Shown: positions 23,073 through 34,105 of the stretch, piece by piece | Position numbering within the stretch: the first letter of the stretch is position 1 | How the letters are laid out: each line of letters begins with the position of its first letter | Assembly (NCBI RefSeq): GCF_003340555.1 | Contig: NZ_QPLJ01000001.1 | Location: 372,001-436,000, forward strand | Reading direction: 5' to 3' | From: Jannaschia formosa | GTDB taxonomy: Bacteria > Pseudomonadota > Alphaproteobacteria > Rhodobacterales > Rhodobacteraceae | DNA: 64,000 nt | Program-made: the position numbers and the translations under genes | The notes under the pieces: generated by a model | The model's input: the letters and a program-made list of their open reading frames with translations, nothing else | The model's database searches: none | Told to the model about the DNA's origin: nothing

Positions 23073-26000
23073 CCGACGAGGCGACCCGCGCCCAGATCGC
23101 CGCCGCCGATCCCTCGGGCTCGGTCTGGCTGGCCGCCAACGCGGGCTCCGGCAAGACCCGGGTGCTGACCCAGCGCGTCGCCTGGCTGCTGCTGCAGGGC
23201 ACCGCGCCCGAGCGCATCCTCTGCCTGACCTTCACCAAGGCGGCGGCGGGCGAGATGCAGAACCGGCTCTACAAGCAGCTCGGCGACTGGGCGATGATCC
23301 CGGACGAGGCGCTGCGCGCCCGGCTCTACGACCTCGGCGTGCGGCCCGGCGAGGTGACCAGCGCGCAGATGCGCCACGCCCGCACCCTCTTCGCCCGCGC
23401 CATCGAGGCGCCCGGCGGGCTGAAGATCCAGACCATCCACGCCTTCTGCGCCTCGCTCCTGCGCCGCTTCCCGCTCGAAGCGGGCGTCTCGCCCCATTTC
23501 CAGGAAATGGACGACGCGGCGGCCACGCGGCTCCATGCCGAGATCCTCGACCGCATGGCGGACGGCGCAGAGGCCCGGCTGGTCGACGCCATGGCCGCGC
23601 GCCTGTCGGACGCCGAGCCCAGCGCCTTCCTCGCCGCCGTGGCAAGGCACTGGACGCCCGGGCAGCCGCCCCTCGACGCACCCGCCCTGCGCGCCGCGCT
23701 GGGATTGGACGACGACACGCCCGAGACGATCCGCGACCGCGTCACCGGCGCCGACATGCTCGACATGGTCGAAAGCTTCCTCGGCGATGCCGAAAGCGCC
23801 CCAGGCAAGACGCTGAGCGACCTCGTCGCGGGCCTCAGGACCGCCGTGCAGGCCGCGCCCGAGGACCGCTGGGACATGCTGACCGGGCTGCTGCTCACCG
23901 CCAAGGGCGAGCCGCGCAGCACCGGCCGCTGGCCGAAAGCCGTCCAGGAGGGCGACCACGGCCCCCTGCCCGACCTCTTCGCGGACATGGCCGAGCGCGC
24001 CGCCGACGCCCGCCAGCGCCTCGCCGCGCTCCAGTCGCTCGACTACGCGGAAGCCCTCCACGCCTTCGCCCCCGCCTTCGCCGCCCGGCTGGAGGCCGCC
24101 AAGCAGGCGCGCGGCTGGCTCGACTTCGACGACCAGATCGGGCGGGCGCGCCACCTGCTCTCGACCGGGGCGATGGCGCAATGGGTGCTGTTCAAGCTCG
24201 ACGGCGGGCTCGACCACATCCTCGTGGACGAGGCGCAGGACACCGCGCCCGCGCAATGGGACGTGATCCGCGCCCTCGCCACCGAGTTCGGCGCGGGCCA
24301 TGGCGCGCGCCCCGATACGGTCCGCACGATCTTCGTGGTCGGCGACCGCAAGCAGTCGATCTATTCCTTCCAGGGCGCCGATCCCGGCGCCTTCGACCGG
24401 ATGCGGGCCGAGTTCGCGCGCATCCTCCCGCCCGAGGCGGCGGTGCTCCGGGACCACGCGCTGCTGCATTCCTTCCGGTCCTCGGGGACGATCCTCGGCC
24501 TCGTCGATGCCGTCTTCGACCGGGAGTCCGGGCTGGGCGAGACGCCCGAGCACATCGCCTTCCACCCCGACCTTCCGGGCCGCGTCGACCTCTGGGCGCC
24601 GATCCCGAAGGAGAAGCCGGACAACTCCGACCGCAAGTGGTTCGACCCGGTGGACAAGCCCGCGGCGAACGACGCCGACGTGCAGCTCGCCCGCCGCATC
24701 GCCGACGAGATCCACGGCATGATCGCCGCGCGCACCCCCATCGTCCACAAGGGCCGGCGCCGCGCCGTTCGGGCCGGCGACATCCTGATCCTCCTGCAAC
24801 GCCGGAGCGCGCTGTTCTACCACGTCATCGCCGCCTGCAAGGCGCGGGGCCTCGACCTCGCCGGGGCCGACCGGCTGAAGCTCGGCGACGACCTCGCCGT
24901 GCGCGACCTGGTCGCGCTCCTGACCTGGGCCGCCTCGCCCGGCGACGACCTCAGCCTCGCCGCCGTCCTGCGCTCCCCGCTCGCGGGCCTTACCGAGGCG
25001 GAGCTCTTCGCCCTGGCTCATGGCCGCAAGCGGCCGCTCTGGGACGTGCTGCGGGATTCGCGCCACGACACCACGCTCTTCGACGCGGTCCTGTCGGTGG
25101 CCGACATCCTGCGCCCCTACGAGATCCTGCAGCGCGTCCTCATCCGCCACGACGGCCGCCGCCGCCTGATCGCCCGCCTCGGGCCCGAACGGGAGGAGGC
25201 GATCGACGCCCTTCTGGGACAGGCCCTCGCCTACGAGCAGCTCGAGGTGCCCAGCCTCGCGGGCTTCCTCGGCTGGCTCCAGGCCGCCGACGTGGACCTG
25301 AAACGCCAGCCGGGCAGCAGCGCGATCCGGGTCATGTCCGTCCATGGCGCCAAGGGGCTGGAGGCGCCGGTCGTCATCCTGCCCGAGACGCAGAAGCGCA
25401 AGTCCCAGCCCATCGACGGCGTCTGCGCCCTGCCCGACGGGACGCCGGTCTGGCTGCCCCCCAAGGCGGGCCGCGCCCCCGCGCTGACCGCGCTGGCCGA
25501 GGCCCGAGCCCGCGCCGAGACCGAAGAACGCGACCGCCTGCTCTACGTCGCGCTGACCCGCGCCGAAAGCTGGCTGATCGTCGCCGCCGCCGGCGAGGTC
25601 GGGGACGCGCCCGGGGACAGCTGGTGGAAGGCCGTCGAGGCCGGGATGACGGCTCTCGGCGCCCAGCCCCATGGCAACGGCCTCCGCCTGCAATCCGGCG
25701 ACTGGTCGCCCGTCCCCGCCGCCGCGGACCCGGGCGCCGCGCGGGTCCCGGCCCTCCCCGACTGGTGCCATGTCCCCGTCGCCCGGCCCCGGCTGTCGCC
25801 CAAGCCCGTCGCGCCCTCGGCCCTGCCGGGCGCCAAGGCGCTGCCCGGCGAAGGGCTCGACACCGAGGCGGCCATGGCGCGCGGCACCGCGATCCACCTG
25901 CTGCTGGAGCATCTGCCCGCGCTGCCCCCCGCCGACCGGGCCGCCGCCGCCGCCCGCCTGACGCAGGACGCAGAGGCCGCCGCCGAGGCCATCGCCGTGC

Positions 26001-26365
26001 TCGACGACCCGGCGCTGGCCCATGTCTTCGCGCCCGACACGCTGGCCGAGGTGCCCTTCGCCCTGCCCGCCGACGGAACGCATCCGGGCGTGACCGGCAC
26101 GATCGACCGCATCGTCCTGACCCCGGGCCACGCCCTCATCGTCGACTTCAAGTCGAACGCCCAGGTGCCCGACGATCCCGCCGGGGTTCCCGCGGGCATC
26201 CTGGCGCAGATGGGCGCCTACAATGCCGCCGCACAGGCCATCTGGCCCGACCGCACCGTCGAACTCGCGATCCTCTGGACGCGGGCCCGGAGGCTCATGC
26301 CGCTGCCGCACGAGGCCGTGACGGCCGCCTGGAACGCCATTGACGCAACGCGGCCCGACCCCTAG
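23069..26365 (+). CDS. addA: AddA helicase-nuclease of AddAB
   Basis: A 1098-residue UvrD/RecB-like helicase fused to a nuclease. Motif I is ANAGSGKTRVLTQR, Ia CLTFTKAAAGEM, II ILVDEAQDTAPAQW, III VVGDRKQSIYSFQGADP, IV about LRDHALLHSFRSS, V VMSVHGAKGLEAPVVI and VI RLLYVALTRAE. The C-terminal nuclease has GTAIHLLLEH, VTGTIDRI and IVDFKSNAQ. ATG 23069 overlaps the addB stop; the frame upstream of it belongs to addB. AddAB replaces RecBCD here, and the order addB-addA-trxA is common in Rhodobacteraceae. Confidence 0.96.
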   Translation: MTDEATRAQIAAADPSGSVWLAANAGSGKTRVLTQRVAWLLLQGTAPERILCLTFTKAAAGEMQNRLYKQLGDWAMIPDEALRARLYDLGVRPGEVTSAQMRHARTLFARAIEAPGGLKIQTIHAFCASLLRRFPLEAGVSPHFQEMDDAAATRLHAEILDRMADGAEARLVDAMAARLSDAEPSAFLAAVARHWTPGQPPLDAPALRAALGLDDDTPETIRDRVTGADMLDMVESFLGDAESAPGKTLSDLVAGLRTAVQAAPEDRWDMLTGLLLTAKGEPRSTGRWPKAVQEGDHGPLPDLFADMAERAADARQRLAALQSLDYAEALHAFAPAFAARLEAAKQARGWLDFDDQIGRARHLLSTGAMAQWVLFKLDGGLDHILVDEAQDTAPAQWDVIRALATEFGAGHGARPDTVRTIFVVGDRKQSIYSFQGADPGAFDRMRAEFARILPPEAAVLRDHALLHSFRSSGTILGLVDAVFDRESGLGETPEHIAFHPDLPGRVDLWAPIPKEKPDNSDRKWFDPVDKPAANDADVQLARRIADEIHGMIAARTPIVHKGRRRAVRAGDILILLQRRSALFYHVIAACKARGLDLAGADRLKLGDDLAVRDLVALLTWAASPGDDLSLAAVLRSPLAGLTEAELFALAHGRKRPLWDVLRDSRHDTTLFDAVLSVADILRPYEILQRVLIRHDGRRRLIARLGPEREEAIDALLGQALAYEQLEVPSLAGFLGWLQAADVDLKRQPGSSAIRVMSVHGAKGLEAPVVILPETQKRKSQPIDGVCALPDGTPVWLPPKAGRAPALTALAEARARAETEERDRLLYVALTRAESWLIVAAAGEVGDAPGDSWWKAVEAGMTALGAQPHGNGLRLQSGDWSPVPAAADPGAARVPALPDWCHVPVARPRLSPKPVAPSALPGAKALPGEGLDTEAAMARGTAIHLLLEHLPALPPADRAAAAARLTQDAEAAAEAIAVLDDPALAHVFAPDTLAEVPFALPADGTHPGVTGTIDRIVLTPGHALIVDFKSNAQVPDDPAGVPAGILAQMGAYNAAAQAIWPDRTVELAILWTRARRLMPLPHEAVTAAWNAIDATRPDP

Positions 26366-26401
26366 CTAGGGTCTCCACCCCAGTCAGCCAGGAGATCCGC
26401 C

Positions 26402-26722
26402 ATGGCCACCGTAGCCGCCACCGACGCCACCTTCGACGAGGTGGTCAAGCAGTCCGACATCCCGGTCATCGTCGACTTCTGGGCGGAATGGTGCGGCCCC
26501 TGCAAGCAGATCGGCCCGGCGCTGGAGGAACTGTCCGAGGAATATGCGGGCAAGGTCAAGATCGTGAAGGTCAACGTGGACGAGAACCCGCAATCGCCCG
26601 GCATGATGGGCGTGCGGGGCATCCCGGCCCTGTTCATGTTCAAGGGCGGCGAGGCCGTCGACCAGAAGATCGGCGCCGCGCCCAAGGCCGCGCTGAAGGA
26701 CTGGATCGAGCGCTCCGTCTGA
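26402..26722 (+). CDS. trxA: Thioredoxin
   Basis: A 106-residue cytosolic dithiol reductase with the active site WCGPCK (residues about 30-35), the buried Asp in [11 protein letters not shown], the cis-Pro in [12 protein letters not shown], and the normal length. It donates electrons to ribonucleotide reductase, PAPS reductase and peroxiredoxins; one peroxiredoxin gene is in this window at 42983. ATG 26402 has AGGAGA upstream. A strong terminator at 26743 ends the long tsaE-to-trxA unit. Confidence 0.96.
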   Translation: MATVAATDATFDEVVKQSDIPVIVDFWAEWCGPCKQIGPALEELSEEYAGKVKIVKVNVDENPQSPGMMGVRGIPALFMFKGGEAVDQKIGAAPKAALKDWIERSV

Positions 26723-26742
26723 CGTCCCCCTTACCCCGCAGG

Positions 26743-26776
26743 AACGCCCGCATCCCCCGGATCGCGGGCGTTTTTC
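26743..26776 (+). terminator. Rho-independent terminator after trxA
   Basis: Perfect 9-bp stem AACGCCCGC (26743-26751) / GCGGGCGTT (26764-26772) running into a T-tract (26771-26775). It lies 20 bp after the trxA stop. Confidence 0.88.
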
Positions 26777-26829
26777 GTTTGCGCTCGCGCATGCCGCGCG
26801 CGACCTTGCGCAAAAAACGGGAGAGGACC

Positions 26830-27777
26830 ATGGCGAAACTCGACGGCTTCGGGACGGCGGCATATGGCGGCGACGGCTGGTCGGCGCGGCTCGACAGCCA
26901 CCGGCAGGAGATGGGGACGATCTGGCGGGGCGGGATCGACAGCGAATGGCGCCGCCTGCGCGCGGTGCTGCTGCGCCGCCCGGGCGCGGAACTCGCCGCC
27001 GAGGATGTCGACGCCGCGCAATATCTCGAAGCCGTGGACGTGGGCCGCGCCGAGGCCGAGCATGACGCCCTGGCCCAGGCCTACCGCGACGAGGGGGTGG
27101 AGGTCCTGTCGGTCGCCGACACGCCCGATCCCACGCCCAACCGCATGTTCTGCGCCGACACCTTCGTGATGACGCCCGAGGGTGCGATCCTCGCCCGCCC
27201 CGCCTCGACCGTGCGCGCCGGCGAGGAGGTGGCGGTCGCCGCCGCGCTCGCCGCCGCGGGCGTCCCGATCCTGCGGACCCTGACCGGCACCGCCACCTTC
27301 GAGGGCGCCGACCTGATCTGGGTCGACGCGCGGACCTGCCTCGTCGGCCTCGGCCTGCGCACCAACGCCGAGGCTGCGCGCCAGATCACCGCGACCCTGG
27401 CCGAGATCGGGATCGAGGCCGTCACGGTCGACATGCCCTTCGGCACGATGCACCTGATGGGGATGCTGCGCGTCCTCGACCGCAACCTCGCCATCGCCTG
27501 GCCACGCCGCACCCCGCACCGCGCCGTCGCGCTGCTGCGCGAACGCGGCCACCGCGTCGCCTTCCTGCCGGACGAGGACACGGTGCAGGCCAATCGCGGG
27601 CTCAACGTCGTGGCGCTGGGGCCGCGCCGGGTGCTGATGCCGGCGGGCAACGACGCGATGCGCGCCTTCTACGAGGGTCATGGCGTCGACGTGCGCGAGA
27701 CGCCCTGCTTCGAGCTTCGCAAGGCCGCGGGCGCCGTGGGCTGCCTGACCGGCGTCGTCGCGCGCGACATGGCCTGA
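26830..27777 (+). CDS. Amidinotransferase-fold hydrolase (DDAH / arginine deiminase-like)
   Basis: A 315-residue guanidino-group hydrolase of the DDAH/ADI superfamily. RAVLLRRPG is the first propeller strand; MFCADTFVMTPEGAI holds the substrate Asp, TATFEGADLIWVDART the Glu/Asp-binding loop, FGTMHLMGMLRVLD the catalytic His, and GAVGCLTGVVARDM the catalytic Cys near the C-terminus. Substrates may be dimethylarginine, arginine or agmatine-like guanidines; sequence alone does not decide. ATG 26830 has GGGAGAGG upstream. It is transcribed alone, between a terminator and the amtB terminator. Confidence 0.82.
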   Translation: MAKLDGFGTAAYGGDGWSARLDSHRQEMGTIWRGGIDSEWRRLRAVLLRRPGAELAAEDVDAAQYLEAVDVGRAEAEHDALAQAYRDEGVEVLSVADTPDPTPNRMFCADTFVMTPEGAILARPASTVRAGEEVAVAAALAAAGVPILRTLTGTATFEGADLIWVDARTCLVGLGLRTNAEAARQITATLAEIGIEAVTVDMPFGTMHLMGMLRVLDRNLAIAWPRRTPHRAVALLRERGHRVAFLPDEDTVQANRGLNVVALGPRRVLMPAGNDAMRAFYEGHGVDVRETPCFELRKAAGAVGCLTGVVARDMA

Positions 27778-27926
27778 CCGTCGACGCCGCAGCGCGGAAA
27801 CCCCGTCCCCGGTCCCGAACGCGGAGCACCCGCGCGCGCAACCCCTTCGACGCACCGTCCGCTCCGACGTCCGACGCGGATCACCCGTCGGTCACCCGCG
27901 GATCACCCCTCCGCCGAAGACGCGAA

Positions 27927-27955
27927 ACCCCCGGGCGCAGCCTGCGCCCGGGGGT
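27927..27955 (-). terminator. Terminator of glnK-amtB
   Basis: 13-bp perfect stem ACCCCCGGGCGCA (27927-27939) / TGCGCCCGGGGGT (27943-27955) with a 3-nt loop, 30 bp beyond the amtB stop. In the minus direction it is followed by TTCGCG, a weak T-tract. It may also serve the convergent DDAH-like gene. Confidence 0.75.
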
Positions 27956-27984
27956 CGTTCTCTCCAAGAAGTGAGGGAGGGAGG

Positions 27985-29340
<1,356 letters not shown>

Positions 29341-29362
29341 ACTTTTTCCCCTGGACCCGTAG

Positions 29363-29701
29363 TCAGATCGCGTCGTCGTTCAGCTCGCCCGTGCGCACCC
29401 GCACCGCCTGCTGCACGTCGAGAACGAAGATCTTGCCGTCGCCGATCTTGTCGGTCTTGGCCGTCGAGGCGATCGTCTCGACGACCTGGTCGGCCATGGC
29501 CGACGAGACGACGATCTCGAGCTTCACCTTCGGCACGAAGTTGACGGCGTATTCCGCGCCGCGGTAGATTTCCGTGTGGCCCGACTGGCTGCCGAAGCCC
29601 TTGATCTCCGTGACCATCATGCCGCGCACGCCGAGGGCGGTGAGCGCTTCGCGCACCTCCTCGAGCTTGAACGGCTTGATCGCTGCGATGATGAGTTTCA
29701 C
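29363..29701 (-). CDS. glnK: Nitrogen regulatory protein P-II (GlnK)
   Basis: A 112-residue trimeric P-II signal protein. The T-loop HTEIYRGAEYAVNFVPK has the uridylylation site Tyr51; the B-loop is TAKTDKIGDGKIFV and the C-loop follows. The start is GTG 29701 (VKLIIAAIKPFKLEEVREAL), giving the exact family length; the frame upstream is open but not conserved-looking. It senses ATP/ADP and 2-oxoglutarate and controls AmtB, encoded 22 bp downstream. The AT-rich region upstream (29810-29890) likely holds its nitrogen-controlled promoter. Confidence 0.97.
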   Translation of the reverse strand: MKLIIAAIKPFKLEEVREALTALGVRGMMVTEIKGFGSQSGHTEIYRGAEYAVNFVPKVKLEIVVSSAMADQVVETIASTAKTDKIGDGKIFVLDVQQAVRVRTGELNDDAI

Positions 29702-29818
29702 GCGGTTCCCCTTCTCTCTCGGCCCCCTCGACGGCGGCCCGGACGGGGGCACATCACGAAGCCCGAGAGCCTCACGCAACGTCCGCCACCCCGCGCGACA
29801 GGTGGGGAATGGGCGGTT

Positions 29819-29834
29819 TTGCATATTTCTTGCA
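29819..29834. promoter_or_regulatory. Candidate promoter/activator element upstream of glnK
   Basis: TGCATATTTCTTGCA at 29820-29834 is a TGCA-N7-TGCA dyad within the only clearly AT-rich patch of the region, about 120 bp before the glnK start and about 155 bp before the PBP gene start on the other strand. Enteric NtrC sites have TGCA-N9-TGCA, so the spacing differs; assignment to NtrC is tentative. Confidence 0.35.
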
Positions 29835-29989
29835 CAAATCGGAGGCATTGCACGTAATTTAGGCAGTGCCGAAATGCTGCATTTGCGAAGGTTTCGCCCC
29901 GGATGCGCTCCACATCCGACTCGGTCGTGCCTATCTTGCGTCGACATGCGCGCGACCCGTCCCCGGGGTCCATGTCAGGGAACGAGCAG

Positions 29990-32161
29990 ATGGCAAAGAC
30001 ACCGACCCGTTCCGGCAAGGGCCGGCTCGTCGCCGAGCGGCGGCGCTCCGCTCTGGCGGAGCCGAAGCGAAAGCCGAAGCCGAAGGCTGCGGAGAAGCCG
30101 CGCGCGCCCCGGCGTCGCGGCCTGCTGGGCTGGCTGCTCTGGCCCTTCGCCGTCCTTCTGCGCGTCTTCTGGGCCGTGGCCTGGCGCGGGGCGGTCGTCG
30201 TCGCCCTGATCGTCGCCGGCGCCGTCGCCTACAACTACGCCCGCATCCCCGACATGGCGTCGCTCGCCGACGGCCGCGCCCGCGGCTCGGTCACGCTGAC
30301 CGACCGGTCCGGCGAGGTCTTCGCCTGGCGGGGCGACAATTTCGGCGGGCTGGTCACGACCGAGGGCGTGTCCGAACACCTCGTCAACGCCGTCGTGGCC
30401 AGCGAGGACAAGCGCTTCTACTGGCATCCCGGCGTCGACCCGCGCGGCATCGCCGGCGCGATGCGCACCAACATCCAGGCCGGGCGGGGGCCGTTCTCGG
30501 GCTCCGGCGGCTCGACGATCACGCAGCAGGTCGCCAAGCTGCTGTGCCTCGGGACCGACTGGACGCCCGCGACCGGCATGACCGAGGCCGAGTTCGAGGC
30601 CGATTGCCGCCGCGGCACAGTCTGGCGCAAGGTCAAGGAGATCCCCTACGCGCTGGCGCTGGAGCTCAAGTTCACCAAGGACGAGATCCTCGCCATCTAC
30701 CTCAACCGCGCCTATCTGGGCGCCGGCGCGCGCGGCTTCGCGGCCGCCTCGCAGCGCTATTTCGGGACCTCGGTCGCGCGGCTCGATCCCCAGCAGGCGG
30801 CCATGCTCTCGGGCCTGCTGCCCGCCCCCAGCTTCTACGCGCCGACGGCCAATCTGGAGCGGGCGCAGGACCGCGGCGCTGTCGTGCTGGGGCTGATGCA
30901 CGACCAGGGCTACCTGAGCAGTGCGGAGTATCAGCAGGCGCTGGCCAACCCCGCCACCCTGTCGCCCGCCGCCGGGCAGGACACCGGCGGCTATTTCGCC
31001 GACTGGGTGATGGAGACCGGGCCCGACTTCCTGACCAGCGACACGACCGAGGACGTCATCATGCGGACGACGCTGGACAAGGATATCCAGCGCGCCGCCG
31101 AAGAGGCGCTGGCCCACGTCTTCGAGACCCAGGTGCGCGACGGCTCCGAGGCGCAGGCCGCCATCGTCGTGATGAGCGCCGACGGCGCCGTGCGCGCCAT
31201 GGTCGGCGGCCGCAACACCCGCGGCGCGGGGCAGTTCAACCGGGCGACCCAGGCGGTGCGCCAGACCGGGTCGGCCTTCAAGCCCTTCGTCTATGCCGCG
31301 GCGCTCGACCTCGGCTGGCGCTACGATTCGACGGTGTTCGACGGACCGCTCTCGATCCAGGTTCCCGGGTCGGGCATCTACTCGCCCGAGAACTACTCGC
31401 GGGAGTTCTTCGGCGAGGTCACCCTGACCGAGGCGCTGGCCCGCTCGCTCAACACCGCCGCCGTCCGCCTGTCCGAGAACGTCGGCCGTGACATCGTCCG
31501 CAAGGTCGCCGCCGATTTCGGCCTCGACCGCGAGATGGCCGACGGCCCCGCCCTGGCGCTGGGCGTCAGCGAGGCCACCCTGCTCGAGATGACCGGCGCC
31601 TATGCCGGCATCCTCAACGGCGGCACCAGCGTCACGCCCTACGGGTTGTCCTCGCTGACGCTGCGGGGCGAGCAGACGCCGCTTCTCGACCACGACAGCG
31701 GCCTGGGCGAGCGGGTCATCCAGGAAGACGCCGCGCGCCAGCTCGTCTACATGATGAGCCGCGCGGTCGAGGCCGGCACCGGCACCCGCGCCAGGCTGGA
31801 GGGCCGGCCGGTCGCCGGCAAGACCGGCACGACGCAGGCGGCGCGGGACGCGTGGTTCGTGGGCTTCACCGGCGACTACGTCGCGGGGGTCTGGATGGGC
31901 TATGACGACAACACGCCGCTGACGGGCGTCACCGGCGGCGGCCTTCCCGCCGAGATCTGGCACGAGACCATGACCCGCGTGCACGAGGGCACGCCGGTCA
32001 CGCCGCTGCCGATGATCGACGTGGCCCGCGAGGCGCGCCCCGCCCCCCAGCCGCAGGCCCAGGCCCCCCGTCCGGCCCCGCAGCCACAGCCTCAGAGCGA
32101 GCCGGACCTGGCGGAGCGCATCCTGATGGACGTGCTGGGGACGGTTTTCGGAAGGGAATGA
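29990..32161 (+). CDS. Class A penicillin-binding protein (transglycosylase/transpeptidase)
   Basis: A bifunctional peptidoglycan synthase, 723 residues from ATG 29990 (AGGGA 9 nt upstream; ATG 29972 is an alternative without a ribosome site). A basic cytoplasmic tail precedes one membrane segment (GAVVVALIVAGAVAYNYA). The GT51 glycosyltransferase shows EDKRFYWHPGVDPRGI, GGSTITQQVAK and RKVKEIPYALALE. The transpeptidase shows SAFK in TGSAFKPFVYAAAL, SLN in RSLNTAAV and KTGTT. The tail is Pro/Gln-rich (PQPQAQAPRPAPQPQPQ). It resembles PBP1A/PbpC-type enzymes; the exact class is not decided. Confidence 0.93.
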   Translation: MAKTPTRSGKGRLVAERRRSALAEPKRKPKPKAAEKPRAPRRRGLLGWLLWPFAVLLRVFWAVAWRGAVVVALIVAGAVAYNYARIPDMASLADGRARGSVTLTDRSGEVFAWRGDNFGGLVTTEGVSEHLVNAVVASEDKRFYWHPGVDPRGIAGAMRTNIQAGRGPFSGSGGSTITQQVAKLLCLGTDWTPATGMTEAEFEADCRRGTVWRKVKEIPYALALELKFTKDEILAIYLNRAYLGAGARGFAAASQRYFGTSVARLDPQQAAMLSGLLPAPSFYAPTANLERAQDRGAVVLGLMHDQGYLSSAEYQQALANPATLSPAAGQDTGGYFADWVMETGPDFLTSDTTEDVIMRTTLDKDIQRAAEEALAHVFETQVRDGSEAQAAIVVMSADGAVRAMVGGRNTRGAGQFNRATQAVRQTGSAFKPFVYAAALDLGWRYDSTVFDGPLSIQVPGSGIYSPENYSREFFGEVTLTEALARSLNTAAVRLSENVGRDIVRKVAADFGLDREMADGPALALGVSEATLLEMTGAYAGILNGGTSVTPYGLSSLTLRGEQTPLLDHDSGLGERVIQEDAARQLVYMMSRAVEAGTGTRARLEGRPVAGKTGTTQAARDAWFVGFTGDYVAGVWMGYDDNTPLTGVTGGGLPAEIWHETMTRVHEGTPVTPLPMIDVAREARPAPQPQAQAPRPAPQPQPQSEPDLAERILMDVLGTVFGRE

Positions 32162-32217
32162 GTAACGAAGCCGTGCTAGGACTGTCCGCCAAGGCATGAT
32201 CCCCGTTTCGGCGGGTC

Positions 32218-32247
32218 TTGGACCCGTGCTATGGCTTTTGGACCCGT
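32218..32247 (+). promoter_or_regulatory. Two direct repeats upstream of the type I secretion genes
   Basis: TTGGACCCGT occurs at 32218-32227 and 32238-32247, start-to-start 20 bp, about two helical turns, 112 bp before the ABC gene start. This is a plausible dimer operator or a doubled -35-like element; nothing else supports it. Confidence 0.3.
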
Positions 32248-32359
32248 CCGCGGGCGGGGCATCGGCCCGGGCACGGCGAACGAGGTCCCCGCGCGCGGGA
32301 TCAAGGCAGGCGCCGCTCCGAAGGGGCCGGATACGAATCGCGAAAGGCGAGGGACGGGA

Positions 32360-34105
32360 ATGAGACGACCGCAGACAGCCAGGCCGGATCTCGGCCAGCC
32401 GGAACTGACCGAGATCCGGCGCCGGTCGACCGGCCTTCTGGTCATGGTCTTCGTGTTCTCGATGGTCGTCAACGCGCTGATGCTAACCGGGCCGATCTAC
32501 ATGCTTCAGGTCTACGACCGCGTGCTGGGCTCCAGGTCGGAAGAGACGCTGCTGGCGCTGTCGGTGCTGGTGACCTTCCTGTTCCTGATGATGGGCATCT
32601 TCGACCACATCCGCGGCCGGGTGATGGCCCGGGTCGGCGCGCGGTTCCAGTCGGCGCTCGATGGCCGCGTGTTCCAGGCGCATCTGCGCCGCGCCGCCTT
32701 GATGCCGGGAGGCGCGGGCACCCGCAACCCGCTGCGCGACGTCGAGGCGGTGCAGCGGCTGATGGCCTCTCCGGTCTTCCTCGCGCTGTTCGACATCCCG
32801 TGGACGCCGCTCTTCATCGCGGCGATCTTCATCTTCCACCCCTGGCTCGGCTGGCTGGCCGTGGCGGGCGGGGCCGTCCTGATCTTCATCGCGATCCTCA
32901 ACCAGATGACGACCTCCGGCCCGATGGCCGAGGCCAATCAGGCCACCGCCCGGGCGGAACTGACGGCCCAGCAGCTCGCCTCCGAGGCCGAACTCGTTCA
33001 GTCGCTCGGCATGCGCGGCGCGGCCTTCGAGCGATGGATGACGGCGCGGGGCAATTCGCTCCGGCAGTCGATGTCCCATTCCGACCGCTCGGGCATGTTC
33101 ACCGTCACGACCAAGACGCTGCGCCTCTTCCTGCAATCGGCGATGCTGGGCCTCGGCGCCTATCTCGTGCTGCAGAACGAGATGACGGCGGGCGCGATGA
33201 TCGCGGGCTCGATCCTCATGGGCCGGGCGCTCGCGCCGATCGAGATGGTGATCGGCCAATGGCAGATGGTTGCCGCCGCCCGCCGCGGGCGCCAAGGCGT
33301 GCTGGAGCTACTTGAGACCGTCGCCCCCGAGACGCCGCGCACACCGCTGCCCCGCCCCCGCGCGCTGCTTGTGGCCGAGAACGTCACCGTCGTGCCGCCC
33401 GGCGCGCAGCAGGCGAGCCTCCGCGCGATCTCCTTCACGCTCAAGCCCGGCCAGGCGATGGGGGTGATCGGCCCGTCCGGGGCCGGCAAGACCTCGCTCG
33501 CCAAGGCGATCTGCGGGGTCTGGCAGCCGGCGGGCGGGAAGATGCGGCTCGATAACGCAACGCTGGACCAGTACGACCCCGACGTGCTGGGTGGCTATAT
33601 CGGCTACCTGCCGCAAACGGTCAGCCTGTTCGACGGCACCATCGCCGAGAACATCGCCCGGCTGCAGCCCGACGCCGACCCCGCGCGTATCGTCGACGCC
33701 GCCAAGAAGGCCGCCGCGCATGAGATGATCCTGGACCAGCCGGCGGGCTACGACACGCCGGTCTCGGCCGTGGGCGGACGGCTCTCGGGCGGACAGATCC
33801 AGCGCATCGGCCTGGCGCGCGCCATGTATGGCGACCCGGTGATCCTGGTCCTGGACGAGCCGAACTCCAACCTCGACAACGAGGGGACGATGGCGCTGAA
33901 CCGCGCGATCCGCGGCATGAAGGATGAGGGCAAGTCCGTCATCATCATCGCCCACCGCCCAGCCGCGATCCAGGAATGCGAGCTTCTGCTGATGATCGAC
34001 CAAGGCGTCCGCACTGCCTTCGGCCCGCGCGAGGAGGTGCTTCAGAAGATGGTCAAGAACCACGCCGAGATCACCCGCTCCCCCACCGCCGGAGGCGTGT
34101 CGTGA
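32360..34105 (+). CDS. Type I secretion ABC transporter, permease/ATPase (PrtD-like)
   Basis: A 581-residue half-size ABC exporter of the PrtD/RsaD type. Residues about 25-300 form the membrane domain ([40 protein letters not shown]). The ATPase has Walker [11 protein letters not shown]-loop [13 protein letters not shown], signature LSGGQIQR, Walker [14 protein letters not shown] and the switch IIIAHRP. There is no C39 peptidase domain, so substrates would keep a C-terminal secretion signal. ATG 32360 with GGGACGGGA upstream gives the standard length. GTGA overlap with the adaptor gene; no RTX substrate or TolC gene is visible in the window. Confidence 0.93.
   Translation: MRRPQTARPDLGQPELTEIRRRSTGLLVMVFVFSMVVNALMLTGPIYMLQVYDRVLGSRSEETLLALSVLVTFLFLMMGIFDHIRGRVMARVGARFQSALDGRVFQAHLRRAALMPGGAGTRNPLRDVEAVQRLMASPVFLALFDIPWTPLFIAAIFIFHPWLGWLAVAGGAVLIFIAILNQMTTSGPMAEANQATARAELTAQQLASEAELVQSLGMRGAAFERWMTARGNSLRQSMSHSDRSGMFTVTTKTLRLFLQSAMLGLGAYLVLQNEMTAGAMIAGSILMGRALAPIEMVIGQWQMVAAARRGRQGVLELLETVAPETPRTPLPRPRALLVAENVTVVPPGAQQASLRAISFTLKPGQAMGVIGPSGAGKTSLAKAICGVWQPAGGKMRLDNATLDQYDPDVLGGYIGYLPQTVSLFDGTIAENIARLQPDADPARIVDAAKKAAAHEMILDQPAGYDTPVSAVGGRLSGGQIQRIGLARAMYGDPVILVLDEPNSNLDNEGTMALNRAIRGMKDEGKSVIIIAHRPAAIQECELLLMIDQGVRTAFGPREEVLQKMVKNHAEITRSPTAGGVS

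Noticed and set aside
29702-29810. A sigma-54 (-24/-12) promoter for glnK
   Set aside because: TGGCGGACGTTGC was considered, but the GG and GC are 8 nt apart instead of 10.
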